Assembly: GCF_030247185.1 (NCBI RefSeq)
Contig: NC_080572.1
Location: 10,557,007 to 10,621,006, forward strand
DNA: 64,000 bases
Direction of reading: 5' to 3'
Source: Malaya genurostris
Taxonomy: Eukaryota > Arthropoda > Insecta > Diptera > Culicidae
The position numbers and the translations under genes are program-made. Under the pieces are notes generated by a model. The model had not been told where the DNA came from, did not search any database, and worked only from the letters and a program-made list of their open reading frames with translations. Positions 22,605 through 34,651 of the stretch are shown here, one piece after another. Position 1 is the stretch's first letter; every line of letters begins with the position of its first letter.

Positions 22605-23670
22605 AGGCAAGACTCATACCTCAGTCCGCTTCTCTATAATTTTTACGTGAATGACATTGACAGCTGTCAAGTATCCCCCACAATTGGCAGATGATGGCGT
22701 GGTTTCAGTTACTGGACCCAAAGCTATTGATCTGCAAAAACCATTGCAAGATACCTTAGATAACTTGTCCGTTTGGGCTGTTCATCTGAGTATCGAATTC
22801 TCTGCGGAGAAAACAGAGCTGGTCGTCTTTTCAAGAAAGAATGATCCCGCGCAGCTTCAGCTTCATATGATGGAAAGAATGATCCAACAGGTTTTGACTT
22901 TCAAATACCTCGGGTGTGGTTTGATTCCAAATGCACTTGGGGAGGACACATTAGGAATGTGATAACCAAAGTAAATTTTCTTCGAACAATAACAGGATCT
23001 TGGTGGGGTGCTCATCCGGAAGATCTAATAAAATTGTATCAGACAACGATACTTTCAGTGATGGAATATGGATGCGTTTGCTTTCGTTCCGCTGCAAACT
23101 CTCATATTATCAAACTGGAGCGAATTCAGTATCTTTGTTTGCGAATTTCCTTCGGCTGCATGCATTCAACACATACAATGAGTCTGGCAAGCTTCTTGGG
23201 ATAAAGATGATCTGGGTCGGTAGATGCACTCAATTATTCCTAAAATATCGACAAAGGCATGGTTCAGGGGACTGGATGTGAGTAGGGATTTCATTCGTGT
23301 GATGTCCAGACTCATGTCCAATCACTACACGTTAGATGCATATCTCCTTCGAATTAAACTTTTCGAGACTAATAATTGTGCTTGTCGCGAAGGTCATCGC
23401 GATATTGATCATGTCGTTTAGACATACGTGGAGTCAGATCTCAACTAGTAAATTCCTTTGGTACCCAAGGTAGACGATCCATTGTCCCAGTTCGCGACAT
23501 TCTTGCTTGCCGTGACCTTCATTTCACGTAACTTCTTTATCATGTCATTAAGTCCATTGGAGTTCCAATTTAAATTTTATTTTATGTTAGACTGTTTTCT
23601 CTTCCATTAGTTCAACCAATACCCAGCTATCTTATATTAAATAAAAGTGATGAACTGACAAAAAAACTTG
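22605..23670 (+). pseudogene. Non-LTR retrotransposon copy B: RT fragment, C-terminal zinc motif and 3' UTR
   Basis: The copy starts abruptly in RT motif QDSYLSPLLYNFYVND (about 22613-22660). The active-site block QLADDGVVSV follows (22684-22713), then DTLDNLSVWAVHL, IEFSAEKTELVVFSRK and the thumb region (WWGAHPEDLIKLYQTT, MEYGCVCFRSAANSH). A frameshift lies near 22910-22960. After GCMHSTHTMSL the RNase H domain is missing. Sequence resumes with RDFIRVMSRLMSNHYTL and CACREGHRDIDHV, the Cys/His motif normally found after RNase H. A 3' untranslated region follows, to the A-rich end near 23670. The copy is truncated at the 5' end and inactive. It shares its family with copy A. Confidence 0.87.
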
Positions 23671-23689
23671 AAATAGTTTTTTTTTGTTT

Positions 23690-24310
23690 TATAACAATTT
23701 TTATTTAGGCCAATTTGCGTATACATAATCTTTATGTGGCCGATTTACCCATGTTTTTGTTACACAATATTATTTTTTTTTTGTTGGATCTCGTTGTGAC
23801 CCTTCTTCTAGGAGGAGAGAAGCTTCCATTTTCTTCTAGCGAAGATTGGAGGTCATTTTGTACGTGGCGTGAAGGTGTTTGTGAAACAGGAGCACTGCAT
23901 TCACTAGTTTCCGTTATTAAGCGGTTGTCCTCAATAAGGGATTTTATATTTAACATTGTCATGATCAACACTGTGCACCCCGTTATTAACCGAAGCAAAT
24001 GCAATTACATCTCTTTCACGTTTGAACATAATGTACAAACAGTTAGACGCCTTGTTGAATTGAATCTCACTTACATCATTAACGTTTAGATGCATTCGTT
24101 CCTTAAGCAAGATTTCAATTTCGGTTGCTGCTGGTCTAACTTTGCAGCGCTTGAAATCAATACAAACTGAATTTGGCCTTGTAGACCAAGTTTCGGGCTT
24201 TGTTAAATCATATTTGCCCATTTCATACACTCTATTGTTCACTGCACTGTATTGTCCTTGTTTCTGTCGTAGCGACCGTAAGAAATTTTCGACTGTGTCG
24301 GATGAGATGC
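23690..24310 (-). pseudogene. Non-LTR ORF1 fragment B with internal deletion
   Basis: The minus strand begins with the element's leader near 24300, then a frame at 24242-23931 containing LTKPETWSTRPNSVC, ATEIEILLKERMHLNVND and NNGVHSVDHDNVKYKIP. That is the N-terminal part of the ORF1 RNA-binding protein. It then shifts frame into LIEDNRLITETSECSAP and PPRRRVTTRSNKKK, a basic C-terminal tail. The central region with the RRM-like domain and CCHC zinc knuckle is deleted. It lies tail to tail with copy B of the RT, the same arrangement as in copy A. It offers the uninterrupted site for the 898-bp TIR element. Confidence 0.75.
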
Positions 24311-24850
24311 GAGTACAAACTGTAACTTGGAATAGTTACAAGATCATGTACAAAATGAATGTGTTTTATTTAATGTAATTTATAATAACAATTCGCTTGA
24401 TAAAAACAGTGTTCAGATTAACTAATGAATACCAAAATACTGATATGATATTTGAAATGTATTAGGTTTAAAGTACTATGTATTGTGGATGCCACGGCGA
24501 AGGAAAACTTATGTATATTTACTACGAAACAAACGTATTTATGGAAAAAAATACTTTTCATCCTTCAAATTTTGAATTGAGCCGTAGTTTTAGTTAAAAT
24601 TATCGCAGTGTTTAATTTTAACCTATAGTCAAAATCATTAGCAAAATCGGTCGCATCCTCAGTAGCTAAATTGTTTCTTTTTTGTATGCAGATTTTTTAT
24701 CTGTGGGGTTGTGTAAAAAGTAGTGTTTATTGCGGGAAGCCGAAGAATATTGACGAACTTAAGGCTAATATAAGCTGAAATAGCAGCGATTAAACTCGAA
24801 ATGCTGGCCAATGTTATGCAAAATGTTCGTAAAATAGTTTTCCGTTTTTA
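24311..24850. other. AT-rich spacer, nothing recognised
   Basis: No coding or repeat features identified. Confidence 0.5.
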
Positions 24851-24854
24851 TAAA

Positions 24855-26005
24855 TATAGAACCTAGGTATAGAATTCACTGAAACTTTAGAAAAAAAATC
24901 CGAGGTCCGGAGGGCCGAGTGTCATATACCAATTGATTCAGCTCGACGAACTGAGCAAATATCCGTGTGTATGTGTGTTGTTAACAAAGAGCTCGACAAC
25001 TCAGTGATGACTGGACCGATTAGGATCAAACTAGTCGCGAATAAAACCCGTCCATTTTTAATGGAGAAATCGATTTTTGTGTAAGCGACATTTTCCTCTA
25101 TTCCAGCAGCAAGAGTTTTAAGCAAACACGATTTTTGATACAGTTGTATGCAATTGTTTTTAAGCACCAAATAAACTGTGCACAACATCTTTTTCATGAT
25201 ATTTTTCCGCGATTCGATTTTAGCACGGTTCGTTTTTGGCAACATAATTTTTCGAATATGACATATATATTAGAAAGATGGCAGTATTTTCGAATTCAAA
25301 ACATTTTTATATTCGTATTGATTTAAACTACCTACAACAATTATTACTGGAAGAACATAGCTTCTCACACCCATATACCATTCGAATCAATTCGTCGAGA
25401 TCAGCAGATGCGTGTGTGTGACAAATAATGCCACTCAACTTTCTCGGAGGTAGCTTAACAGATTTCTACAAACTTAAACTCATATGAAAAGTACAATGCT
25501 TTCATACGAGGCTCTTAAATTTCAATTGGATCCGACTTCCGGAACTACAGGAAGATATATGTAATAAAATTAATGTTACTGATTTGTCTTGTTGATACCT
25601 GAACCGATTTCCTTCATCATTCAAATGATGTCTTACGATTCCATGAAAAATTCTTGATTTTTAATCAGATCCGACTTCCGGTTCTGAAGATAAAGAGGGA
25701 TTAGTAAAAAAAATGTCAATTTCTCGTAAATTAATCGGATTTATCGGGTTTGCAGATTTTGGCAGATTTTTGACCAAATAAACTTATTTCGGTTTTACTG
25801 GTATTTGGTTTTCGATCCCGGAAGATACCAGAAATTTTTTTTTGGAAATGAAATGGTTATGTTATTTGTTTTTTTATTTATTTACCACTTATGTTAAAAC
25901 GACTAGTTTTTAATAATTTCATGAAAAGTAAAAACACCGAAGAATATTTATGCAAGGCACACATGTGGATTGATAATAAAAGGTATTATCTCACTACACA
26001 TTCAA
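24855..26005 (-). repeat. Dispersed repeat family 2, degraded inverted copy
   Basis: Read on the minus strand, the copy ends with TCAGTGAATTCTATACCTAG. Nearby on the plus strand are GGAGGGCCGAGTGTCATATA and GCTCGACGAACTGAGCAAAT, as in the other copies. Further in are two GGATCCGACTTCCGG-like motifs (near 25527 and 25666). The far end carries the equivalent of ATCAATCCACATGTG (about 25955-25975). It is older and more diverged than the copies at 37.1, 42.2 and 49.5 kb. Confidence 0.65.
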
Positions 26006-28700
26006 TCGATTTTGTATTTAAAATAAATGGCTTATAATATCCTGAGGATGCTTGTTTATTTGTGAAAATTGACTGGATTTGCTAAATGTGGAAATAGGAT
26101 ACCCCAGACGTGACAATGCAATTTATGACAGAAATTCGAAAATAATTCGACTATGTCTAAATTTTTTAGAAATTTTATCAATAAACATAAATATTCATGG
26201 ACAAGAAAACCAAACGAAGAGAATTAAACTGCTTAAATTTTTTTAATTATTGATTTCTTATTATTTTCATTTCATTGTGTGTATTTATTACACGAATTTT
26301 GGTTTCTGACGGATTATCCATCGGATGAAATTAGTTACGTGTTAGAATTTCAATTTTTCTCATATTCACATCTGTCTGATTGTGTCTCTGAGTCAATAAA
26401 AATATCTAATGAAGAAGTTGGAAATGTGATTTTGAGAAACATTTTTCAATTTAATAGTCTAAATAAATTAACTTATATTTCAATGCTATATTTGTGCACA
26501 AACATAGTACATATTTCATTCAATAATTCAACTCAGGTCTAACCAAAACACTGACGCCTCTTCATCACCGAGCTCGATTCCGTAGCCTTCTACGATAGAT
26601 CCTTCGTGCCTAGCAACCATGAAGCTGCTTTTTTCACCTTCCGCATCAATGCCACCGGCATGGCATTATGTTTTCGCGTGCCCCTGTTTGTGTGCTCTTT
26701 TGACGTGATTCCAATGCTCCATCATTTCTCTCGCGCATCAACCGCTGGTCCAAGCAGATCCGCTCCCTGGCGCGGAGGAGCTCTGTAGTCCTCCAACACG
26801 GTGTCGTCAGGTTCGCATCAGCATTTGTTATTAAACAACCGGCCAGTCAACATCGACTCGACGCCAGTTGCAGCGGTTTCGAAACGGCAGCACGTGTTGC
26901 AGTGCAGGACGACGAAGGGATGGCAGACCTTTGCTCCGGTTGTCTCTCGCCTCGAGCCGGTATCTTTTCCTCCGCCGGGACACTTGAAGCTGCATACGTA
27001 ACTAGTTCGAATAAGTAAAGCGAGGACAATTTATTACCCTTGCTTTCAGTTGTGGGTCAGTTGTTTTCCCGCTGCAAGGGTTTTCATTGACGTTGGTATA
27101 TTGGTATGTATTACGAAGAGTGCATCCCTAATCAGCATATCGTACATACTGCATACACGGTAGAAAAGTGCGAATGTGTTTCACAAGCACAAAAGATGAG
27201 CACATATGACATTCAACCTGAGGTTGATCGCAGATGGCAGGGGATTGGTACATTTGATTGTTTCTCTGTCACCCTGGCAGCGGAGCTTTCTTCAGGACAA
27301 ATCTAGTGCAGCGACTTAACCGCCTACTGCCACAATGTTTGAAAAACTTCGAAATTTTCGCCCTTCTGGCCAAAATTTGCTGTCAACAAGATAACCTTCG
27401 TACCGCAATTGCATAATGCATCATTAGAATTGTTATTTTCACGATCCCTCGCAACCCATTTATTGGTCATATAGATGCGACCTCGTTCATCAGAGACTTT
27501 CTGTTTTGCTGGTCAACCAACCGGACGAAAAAACCAACGACGGGGCTGTTCGTTTTCCGTATAACCGCCGTTCGAAAACGGGACGACGGTCGGTCATAAG
27601 TTGTGAAAGTTGTTTAAAAATAATAATTTGCGAGTGAAATGTGAACCGATGTGAGTGAGCAAAGGTCCCGTATAGGAATAAACGGTTTCCTTTAAAATTA
27701 TTGATTTTCACAGCCAAAAATTCAAATACACCCGTTTCGGGATTCTGACAGTTGGTTGTGAAGTCGGAGGTTGAGCGGATTCACCACATATATACCGGAG
27801 AATTTACTGAAACTTTCTCGTTGTGTACGGCTTAGTTTGCTTTTCCCATGGGAGAAAGTTTCCTGTTTTTGGAGGTGGAAGCGGGCGAGTCATTTTTGGG
27901 ACGTTAATGAAATAATCGAGATTTAAAAGAAGGGTTCCGCCGGGCTCTGGCTCGGGGCTGGAGCTGATGACGGTTCTTGAGAAAATCCACATACTGGAGC
28001 ACTGGAACGGGGAGTTCCGGTGCGGTGGAGTAGAAGAATTTGAGATTAAAACTGGTTGCCATCCGAAAGGAGCGAGTTTTCGAATGCTTCTCGAAGCTTT
28101 CAGCTTGATTCAGTTCGTTCAAATGAGAAATATGTTGAGATTTACTTTATCTCGTTTGTATGTAAATTAGTAACGTATGTAAAAATCGTGTATGTATTGT
28201 AGTGTAGTGGGAGGCTGTATGTGAACGAGAAAATGTTTCCTTCTTGTGCCTCAGACGTTGTGAAGATGACGAAAAATATCGATTTTTTGATACAACAAGA
28301 AGATCTCATGTCCGCGAAAAACAAAATTTAAAAGAAATGAAACATTTGCCTTAGTAGTTGATCAAATATGCCTTATTTCTCAAATTTGTAGGGATTCTTC
28401 GGGCTAAATTACTTTGCAAGTCGTGTGGTTTTCGGCATCTGAAGTTTCAACCAAAAATTGATTTACTTATCTTCTGCACCCGATTCCATTGTATGAATCT
28501 CTCAGATTGATATTGACTCTCGAAACCACCATTTCAGATGATGTACTTTTGCGTCAAACCGTATTTGCAATAAGTATCAAACTGGACAAGAAAAATTGTG
28601 GTTACAAAAACAATTTTTCCTTAATTTTGCAGTCTATGTACGGTTGGTAGGAAACACCTAATTTGGAATAAAATTTCATCAAAATCAAAAATGGTTCTGT
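26006..28700. other. Unclassified region, GC-richer between 26.55 and 28.1 kb
   Basis: The first 500 bp are AT-rich. From about 26550 composition rises, and open frames occur (26606-26788 and 26801-27001 on plus, 26847-27029 and 27490-27717 on minus). Plus and minus frames overlap, and I recognise no domain. It could be single-copy host sequence or an old element. No promoter or splice pattern can be supported. Confidence 0.35.
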
Positions 28701-28829
28701 TTTTGTAACCCGATATTAAATTTTTAAATTCAATTATTTTCGGTGTAGGACGCGATTCGAAATTTTTTTAAAGTATTTTTGTTAAAAAATTGGACAGGTT
28801 TTAGTAAAATCAATTTTTCGACTAGAGAG

Positions 28830-30215
28830 CAATTCCAGGAATGAGTAGACGAAAAAGTGACTAAATCAGAATCGACCTTCTCCGATTTGGATGAAACTTT
28901 GCACATGGCTTCAGTATGACAAACCATAAGTTTATAGCTAACCATAAAATATGCACTGAAAAAAAAATTGATTTTTTGTTTCTCAATAATTACAAAATAA
29001 TCCGAAAAAGTTAAATAAAAAAAAGCATGGTTTATTTATTTTTGATAATTTTTATTTTAAAGCTGTTATTAAAACCTACAGATTGATGGCTATCCCATCC
29101 GTGCCTTTTGAAAAATTAAGAAGTTACAACTAAAACAATTCAACAATTCGAAATTTCAAGTTCTCGTTAAAATATAATCATACCAGAAATACCATTCTTT
29201 CGTTCCGATTTCAGAAACCACAATCGTCACAAGACTATATTCGAATGACGATGCACGTAGTACTCATACAATCTTCAAAAACTTACAACCTTAAATATAA
29301 TTATGAATTATTCATGTACATGTAATAATTGTAGATATAGCAAGCAAATAAACAATTCATAAGAATATAAAAAATGGTGTTATAATTAAATATCCCAGTA
29401 TTTCAAGAACAACTACTTTTAGAAGAAAGGATATCATGAACAAATTTATTGCCTTCAACCTGTAGAATAATATTCTACTGCTTAAATGATTATCTTTCAA
29501 CGAGAACTTGAAATTTCGAATATATCTGTAAATTGTTTTAGCTATAACTTCTTCATTATTCAAAAGGCAAAGCAAAGCAAAGCAAAGTCTTGGCATTACA
29601 TTCCTTTTGTGGAATTTGGCCTTTCTGTTTCAACAGACTTCGCAGCCGATTCTTAGTGTACAGAATCATTGCATGGCTAGTACTATGGATCCTACTGACA
29701 CTAAGAATCCTTCCAGGTCGGGGCTCGAACATACGACAACTGGCTTGTAAGACCAGCGTCCTATGCATTGAACCGCCAACCCGGGACAAAAAAGGCACGG
29801 ATGGAATAGCCATTAATCTGTAGGTTTTAATAACAGCTTTAAAATAAAAATTATCAAAAAAAATTAAAACCATGCTTTTTTTATTTAACTTTTTCGGATT
29901 ATTTTGTAATTATTGAGAAAAAAAATCTAAACTTTTTTTCAGTGTATAGTGTATATAGTGCCCAATTGATTCCCTACAACTTCTTCCCGAACGCCATTTT
30001 TGTACAATTAACGGTTTCCGAGTTACAACGATTTGAAAAATGCAATTTTCGTGAAATGCAAAAAATACATACGCCCTTTTTAAAAATCAGTCGTGTCGGA
30101 TTGACCTCTCCATCCGTTCAAAACTTATGGTTTGCCATACTGAAGCCATGTGCAAAATTTCATCAAATTGGAGAAGGTCGAGTCTGATGATCTGCTAACC
30201 ATTCTGGAGTTGCTC
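28830..30215. repeat. Large imperfect fold-back (inverted repeat) containing a SINE
   Basis: The left arm (about 28830-29165) matches the reverse complement of 29490-30215. Landmarks pair as follows: GACCTTCTCC at 28874 with GGAGAAGGTC near 30171; CATCCGTGCCTTTTGAAAAA near 29098 with the AAAAGGCACGGATGG region; and GAAATTTCAAGTTCTCGTT near 29153 with AACGAGAACTTGAAATTTC near 29500. The loop is about 330 bp. A SINE interrupts the right arm. No transposase is present. Confidence 0.75.
29569..29789 (-). mobile_element. tRNA-Val-like SINE with target duplication
   Basis: On the minus strand the body starts at 29789. It has GGTTGGCGGTTCAATGCATA in A-box position, an anticodon arm whose 7-base loop is CTTACAA (anticodon TAC), and ATGTTCGAGCCCC in B-box position. 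A tRNA-unrelated region follows, ending in four (GCTTT)-type repeats at 29569-29588. The sequence AAAAGGC flanks both sides (29562-29568 and 29790-29796). The tandem paralogue at 30520-30545 reads TTTTTCAAAAGGCACGGATG without interruption, so it is an empty site. Confidence 0.85.
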
Positions 30216-30785
30216 AATTGTTCTAGCTGTACCTTCTTCATTTTTCCATAGGCACGGATGGGATAGCCATCAATCTGTAGGTTTTTGTAAAAGCTTTAAA
30301 ATAAAAATTATCAAAAAAAATCGAAACCCTGATTTTTATTAATTTTATTTTTTTGGTTTATTTTAAAATTATTGAGAAAAACAATCAAATTTTTTTTCAG
30401 TGTATATTTTTTTTAGAGTGCCCTATTGATTCCCTACAACTTCTTTCTGGACACCATTTTTGTACGATGAACGGTTTCCGAATTACAACGAGACCCGTAA
30501 ACTGTTTTAGCTGTAACTTCTTCATTTTTCAAAAGGCACGGATGAGATGTAGGTTTTAATAACAGCTTTAAAATAAAAATTATCAAAAAAAATTAAAACC
30601 ATGCTTTTTTATATTTAACTTTTTCGGATTATTTTGTTATTATTGAGAAAAAAACAATTTTTTTCAGTGTATATTTTTTTAGAGTGTCCAATCGATTCCC
30701 TACAACTTCTTCCTGAACGCCATTTTTGTGCAATTAACGGTATCCGAGTTACAACGATTTAAAAAAGACAATTTTGGTGAAACAC
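29797..30785 (+). repeat. Tandem copies of a GGCACGGATG unit
   Basis: Units begin with GGCACGGATGGGATAGCCAT or a variant at about 29794, 30251 and 30536. They run through AACAGCTTTAAAATAAAAAT, then a TTTTTTCAGTGTATA segment and TTGATTCCCTACAACTTCTT. Spacings are about 457 and 285 bp. An inverted copy lies in the left arm of the fold-back (28920-29125). Confidence 0.75.
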
Positions 30786-31240
30786 ACATCTGCTGGGCTG
30801 ATAAATGATGAATATAGATTCATTTGGTTACTACTACTACCCAATAACAAATTACAGTGTAGGCTTGTAAAATGCATTTAAAGTAAACGTAAAGTCATAA
30901 CGAAAGGAATTTCCCGTCATTCGAAAAATAAGGCATCAGAATGTGGAATTAGGTAACTTGTAAAATTCATATTTTTTTTCTGTTAACCTTTCTTGTAAAA
31001 CTAGCCGTCTTCGAGATATTTCGACATGAAATTACGCTGATTAACTTTTTTTTCATCAAGAACTGTAGTAGCTTGCATTTGGTGCAATGATACTCTTTTC
31101 ATCAATGTTAATATGAGAAATTGATGCAAGATTCGCTTTGGAGTTTTGTACACTATTTCCGGTGTTTACGATCCCCGTACAGCCAAAAGATTTCGTGTTA
31201 TTTTCCGTAGTAAATTATTTAACGGAAGAAGATTTTTTTA
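30786..31240. other. AT-rich spacer, nothing recognised
   Basis: No features found. Confidence 0.5.
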
Positions 31241-32375
31241 CACACATCGCTCTGAAACTCCGGAATTGGAGATCGTTGTCAATTAGACCATATTATCGTT
31301 CTATTTGAATCGAAGTTTGTGACGGTTTAAAACCTCAGAAAATCTTTCGTTGCTTCTGACACTGAAAACTGTTGATCGGGGTAGCCAAAACGAGTTTGTT
31401 TGGTCAACAACTAGCAAATAACGCACGAGCGAAAAATGTATAGACTTGTTTTCTTGAGTATGAGATAAACTTTTGAAAATGAACTTTTCATAATTTATTA
31501 GCCTGTAACTTTGGAACCGGATTTCAGATCCGGTTGAAATTCAATGGCAATTTCTGAGATTATAAGACCTTTTTATTCAAATTGAAGTGAGTGAAAATCG
31601 GTTCAGCCATCTCCTAGAAAAGTTAGTGCACTTTTTGTTACATACGCACACACATACAAATCAAGACATTCATTGGAGTGAAGTGATGAATGGAGTTAAA
31701 CAAGTAAGCGAAGAAATGCGTGAGTATATCTTTCCTCGATGTATTGAAAATCCTTTGGTTCTACGGGTAAGACAAAAAGTACACGGAAAAGCCAGCGATC
31801 GCAAAACTGTTAAAATATTAATTGTTTTTCTGATTTTGATTGATTAAAATTTGGTACAACTAATCGACTGTTGTTTTAACTGATCTGTCATTTTTTATTT
31901 ATCGTGCTGGCAGCTTAGCAATGACACCCAACAAAGACGCGCACCACAAACAAGTAATGAAACGTTTCAGTTGAGCAATGCCAAACACCCTGAGCGAACA
32001 ATGAAACGTTTCAATGAGGTGTCATTCGTGCAATTGAGCAAAGACGGTTATAACAAAATCAACAGATATGTTAGTTAGATCAACAACATTTTAGTTGAAA
32101 CAACCAGGGCGTGAAACAACAATTGCAATATTGTAATTTTGTGATCTGCGGGTTCTCCGAGTAGAAAGTGTTTTGATTAGTAAGAAACAGTCAGTTCTAT
32201 ATTCCGGTCCACAAGTGCATTAGGGGTGCATCTACCGAAACACGTGAGCTGGACCAATACATAAAGCTTTTCATCTTTTTAGGACATTTGTTGATCTAGA
32301 CGAATTGAGTCAAATGGTAGTTGAAAAGTCGGTTTTCACAGTGATTGCATAATCATTCTATATGAAAAAGGCAGA
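31241..32375 (+). repeat. Family-1 repeat, degraded and interrupted
   Basis: Units with CTCCGGAATTGGAGATCG (31258) and TTTGGAACCGGATTTCAGAT (31510) are followed by AAAATCGGTTCAGCCATCTC near 31590 and a CA tract near 31645. About 620 bp of other sequence follows, including two copies of AATGAAACGTTTCA near 31955 and 32000. The family end then appears as GTTTTCACAGTGATTGCATA near 32330, with CTATATGAAAAAGGCAG. Confidence 0.6.
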
Positions 32376-33284
32376 CACGTTTGATATATGAGAGCGTGCA
32401 CGTGTCTGTAATTTGACATCACGACAACGCTTGGCCCAATGTAGAAGCATAGGTTAGAGTTATAATCTACACTTGGCACAATGTAACTACCATATGTTAC
32501 GTTCTGCATAAAATCGGCATAAAGCCATATTTTTTATTATTGGTTCGATTTTGCAGTCAACATAAGTTTGTTAAAATATAGTCTACTAAATCAGTATTTT
32601 ATGTGAAATCTTTTACGAAAATGATGTTTGATTTGCAGTATCAGACAACAGAATTTAAGGTTCAACAAGAGATCGAATCATGGGTCCAACAAAATGGAAT
32701 AAACGAAGTTTAAATGAACTGTTGATAAAAACGATACCGCAACAAGAAGTGTTGACATCAGGAAACAATATCCAAAACAGGGCGTTGTGCAGGACCGGAT
32801 GACGCTTTACTATATACGAGTTAACCAGTTTCCTCAATAAAGTCTCAAATTTTAAACACTGACGTCTGACGGAATATTTAGTGATTTTCATAGTCAAATT
32901 GACTCTAATGATCATACGTTACATACTGAATTCTCACAGAGCTTACTATTAGAACCCAAAATTCCTTTAAAGAAGCTCATTGGTTTTCAAATGCATTTTG
33001 CAATGATCTGCGAGAATCAGGCCCAAATTTTACAAGCTGAATTTAGAACGAAATGTTGCTTAAATGAAAAGGTAAGCTTCAGTGCTTTGATTAGCGGAAA
33101 ATCTTTCCAGTTATCACATTATCAGCTAAATAAACGAATACGTTTAGTTTTTCACTTTACTCTAATCAATAATTACAGTTGATTCACACTCAGTTCTTAT
33201 CAGTCAAAGGTACGTGAAATAATAAGAAAACAGAAACACAGTGGAGACAGTGCTGTAAACAACAAGACCGTTACAGCTTAACAT
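32376..33284. other. AT-rich region, nothing recognised
   Basis: Short frames at 32655-32915 (-) and 32991-33182 (+) carry no identifiable domain. The last 100 bp may be the 5' leader of the ORF1 element that follows. Confidence 0.4.
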
Positions 33285-33730
33285 TGTATCTCGTCCAAGC
33301 ACTTACGTTCGATAAAACAGAAACAAAGACAATAAAGTGTAGTGGACAATATGGCGTTTTCGAAATGAGCAAATCTGATAAACAAAAGGCCTTTGTCAAA
33401 TGAAAATGAAATCAGATTGAAAGAACGAATGCACATCGACGTGATGAATGCATTAGAGATACAATTCAACAAAACCTGCAGCTCGGTGCACGTTCAGTTT
33501 AAGCGCTAACATGGTGCAACAACATTAACAAGTAAATTAAATTATATCGTTATATACGAAATACTTGTGTGCGTGGAGAATGGTGAAGTAGAAGTGATTG
33601 TACATGATCTTCACCTGTAGGTCACTGAAAATATAAGTCGCAGAGAAGTGCGGCGGAATTTCTTCTCTGGTATCCGGAATGGTGTGCCTGTGATTTGTAT
33701 GTGATTACATAACGCTTTTTCATTCACATG
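33285..33730 (+). pseudogene. Non-LTR ORF1 fragment C
   Basis: The leader AAACAGAAACAAAGACAATA (33316-33335) matches the 5' region of copies at 24.3 and 18.4 kb. Downstream, decayed coding reads ERMHIDVMNALEIQFNK and, after stops and shifts, VIVHDL and RNFFSGIRNGVPVICM. These correspond to the N-terminal and RRM-like regions of ORF1. It is cut by the TIR element beginning at 33733. Several stops make it non-functional. Confidence 0.7.
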
Positions 33731-33732
33731 TA

Positions 33733-34649
33733 GGGGAAAATGTTTGGTTACCGGCACCCCACCGTAACTTTTGCCAGAAAGCAGATAGCGCCATGCCGAC
33801 AAATGTCATGTGTGTGCAATAGCAACATTCTTTTTGTACCGAATACCGAAGCAAACAGACTCTTGTAGTTTTGGCTGCGTTCAAAACAAATTTTAATTGC
33901 GTAAAAATCAACACAAGAGTTTTTTCTGACTTTTTTTTTATATAGTATCATAAATTGAAGAACATCAATAGGAAAGTTGAGTGGATTGAATATTTATGAT
34001 GTGGAATTGATCTATTTCGTGATTTAATACCGGATTCTATCAAAATTTTTGCAATAAAAGATTTGTGTTGTCAAAAAATGTCTACCGATTTCGGTTACCG
34101 GTACCCCAAGGTGTTCGGTAACCGGCACCCCATTTTTTCCGACAAATCGTGAAAAATTGTTAGCGATATGCAGGCTGCTGTCGAGACAATTAGGCCAAAG
34201 TTTCGGTCAAATATCTAGCTGGTCATGCAGTAGATGCTCCGGCTAAGAAAAAACTTGGAAGACCGACCAAATCAACACCAAAGGCGTCACCATCCAAATC
34301 ATGGACCAAGAGAGCCAAGGTAAAGTCACCATCAGACAATAAAGACTTTTATCCAAAACGCTTCCGAAAAGAAAAAAATCTGTTTTTTTGAGTAACAGTC
34401 TTTACATATATTTGTGTAGTGTTTACATATATTTTTTCCATTTTTAGTGAATCTTCTTGGGATGCCGGTAATCGAACACCTTTTTTGAAATGGCCAAAAT
34501 CTATCACTTTACTAAAGTGATAATAAAAAATTCAGTTGTTAGCTAGGAACTGTAGCTTTCCATTGATCTATATATGTCCTCACAATGTGCACTTAGTCAG
34601 AAGTTATAAGCTTAAAAGAAAATGGTGCCGGTAACCGAACACTTTCCCT
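33733..34649. mobile_element. 917-bp TA-flanked element with GGTTACCGGCACC ends
   Basis: The left end is GGGGAAAATGTTTGGTTACC, then GGCACCCC. The right end, reverse-complemented, is AGGGAAAGTGTTCGGTTACC, then GGCACC. A TA dinucleotide flanks each side (33731-33732 and 34650-34651), as for Tc1/mariner/pogo elements. Similar motifs recur inside, near 34093-34135 and 34462, so the element may be a composite. Between them lies a short frame (34194-34392, +) that reads KKKLGRPTKSTPKASPSKSW and then more basic residues. The GRP core surrounded by lysines resembles an AT-hook. This may be the tail of a lost transposase or DNA-binding protein. Confidence 0.7.
34194..34392 (+). pseudogene. Short basic frame with AT-hook-like motif
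   Basis: The frame follows a TAG and runs about 65 codons to TGA, with KYLAGHAVDAPAKKKLGRP at its start and YPKRFRKEKN near its end. The composition (Lys, Arg, Ser, Pro) fits a DNA-binding tail. The AT-hook core GRP is present once. It has no clear start codon and is confined to a TA-flanked element, so I take it as a remnant and not a gene. I have not identified the parent protein. Confidence 0.4.
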
Positions 34650-34651
34650 TA

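Noticed and set aside
29720..29789. Possible functional tRNA-Val gene
   Set aside because: The head is diverged, is followed by a SINE body with a GCTTT tail, and has target duplications. It is a SINE.
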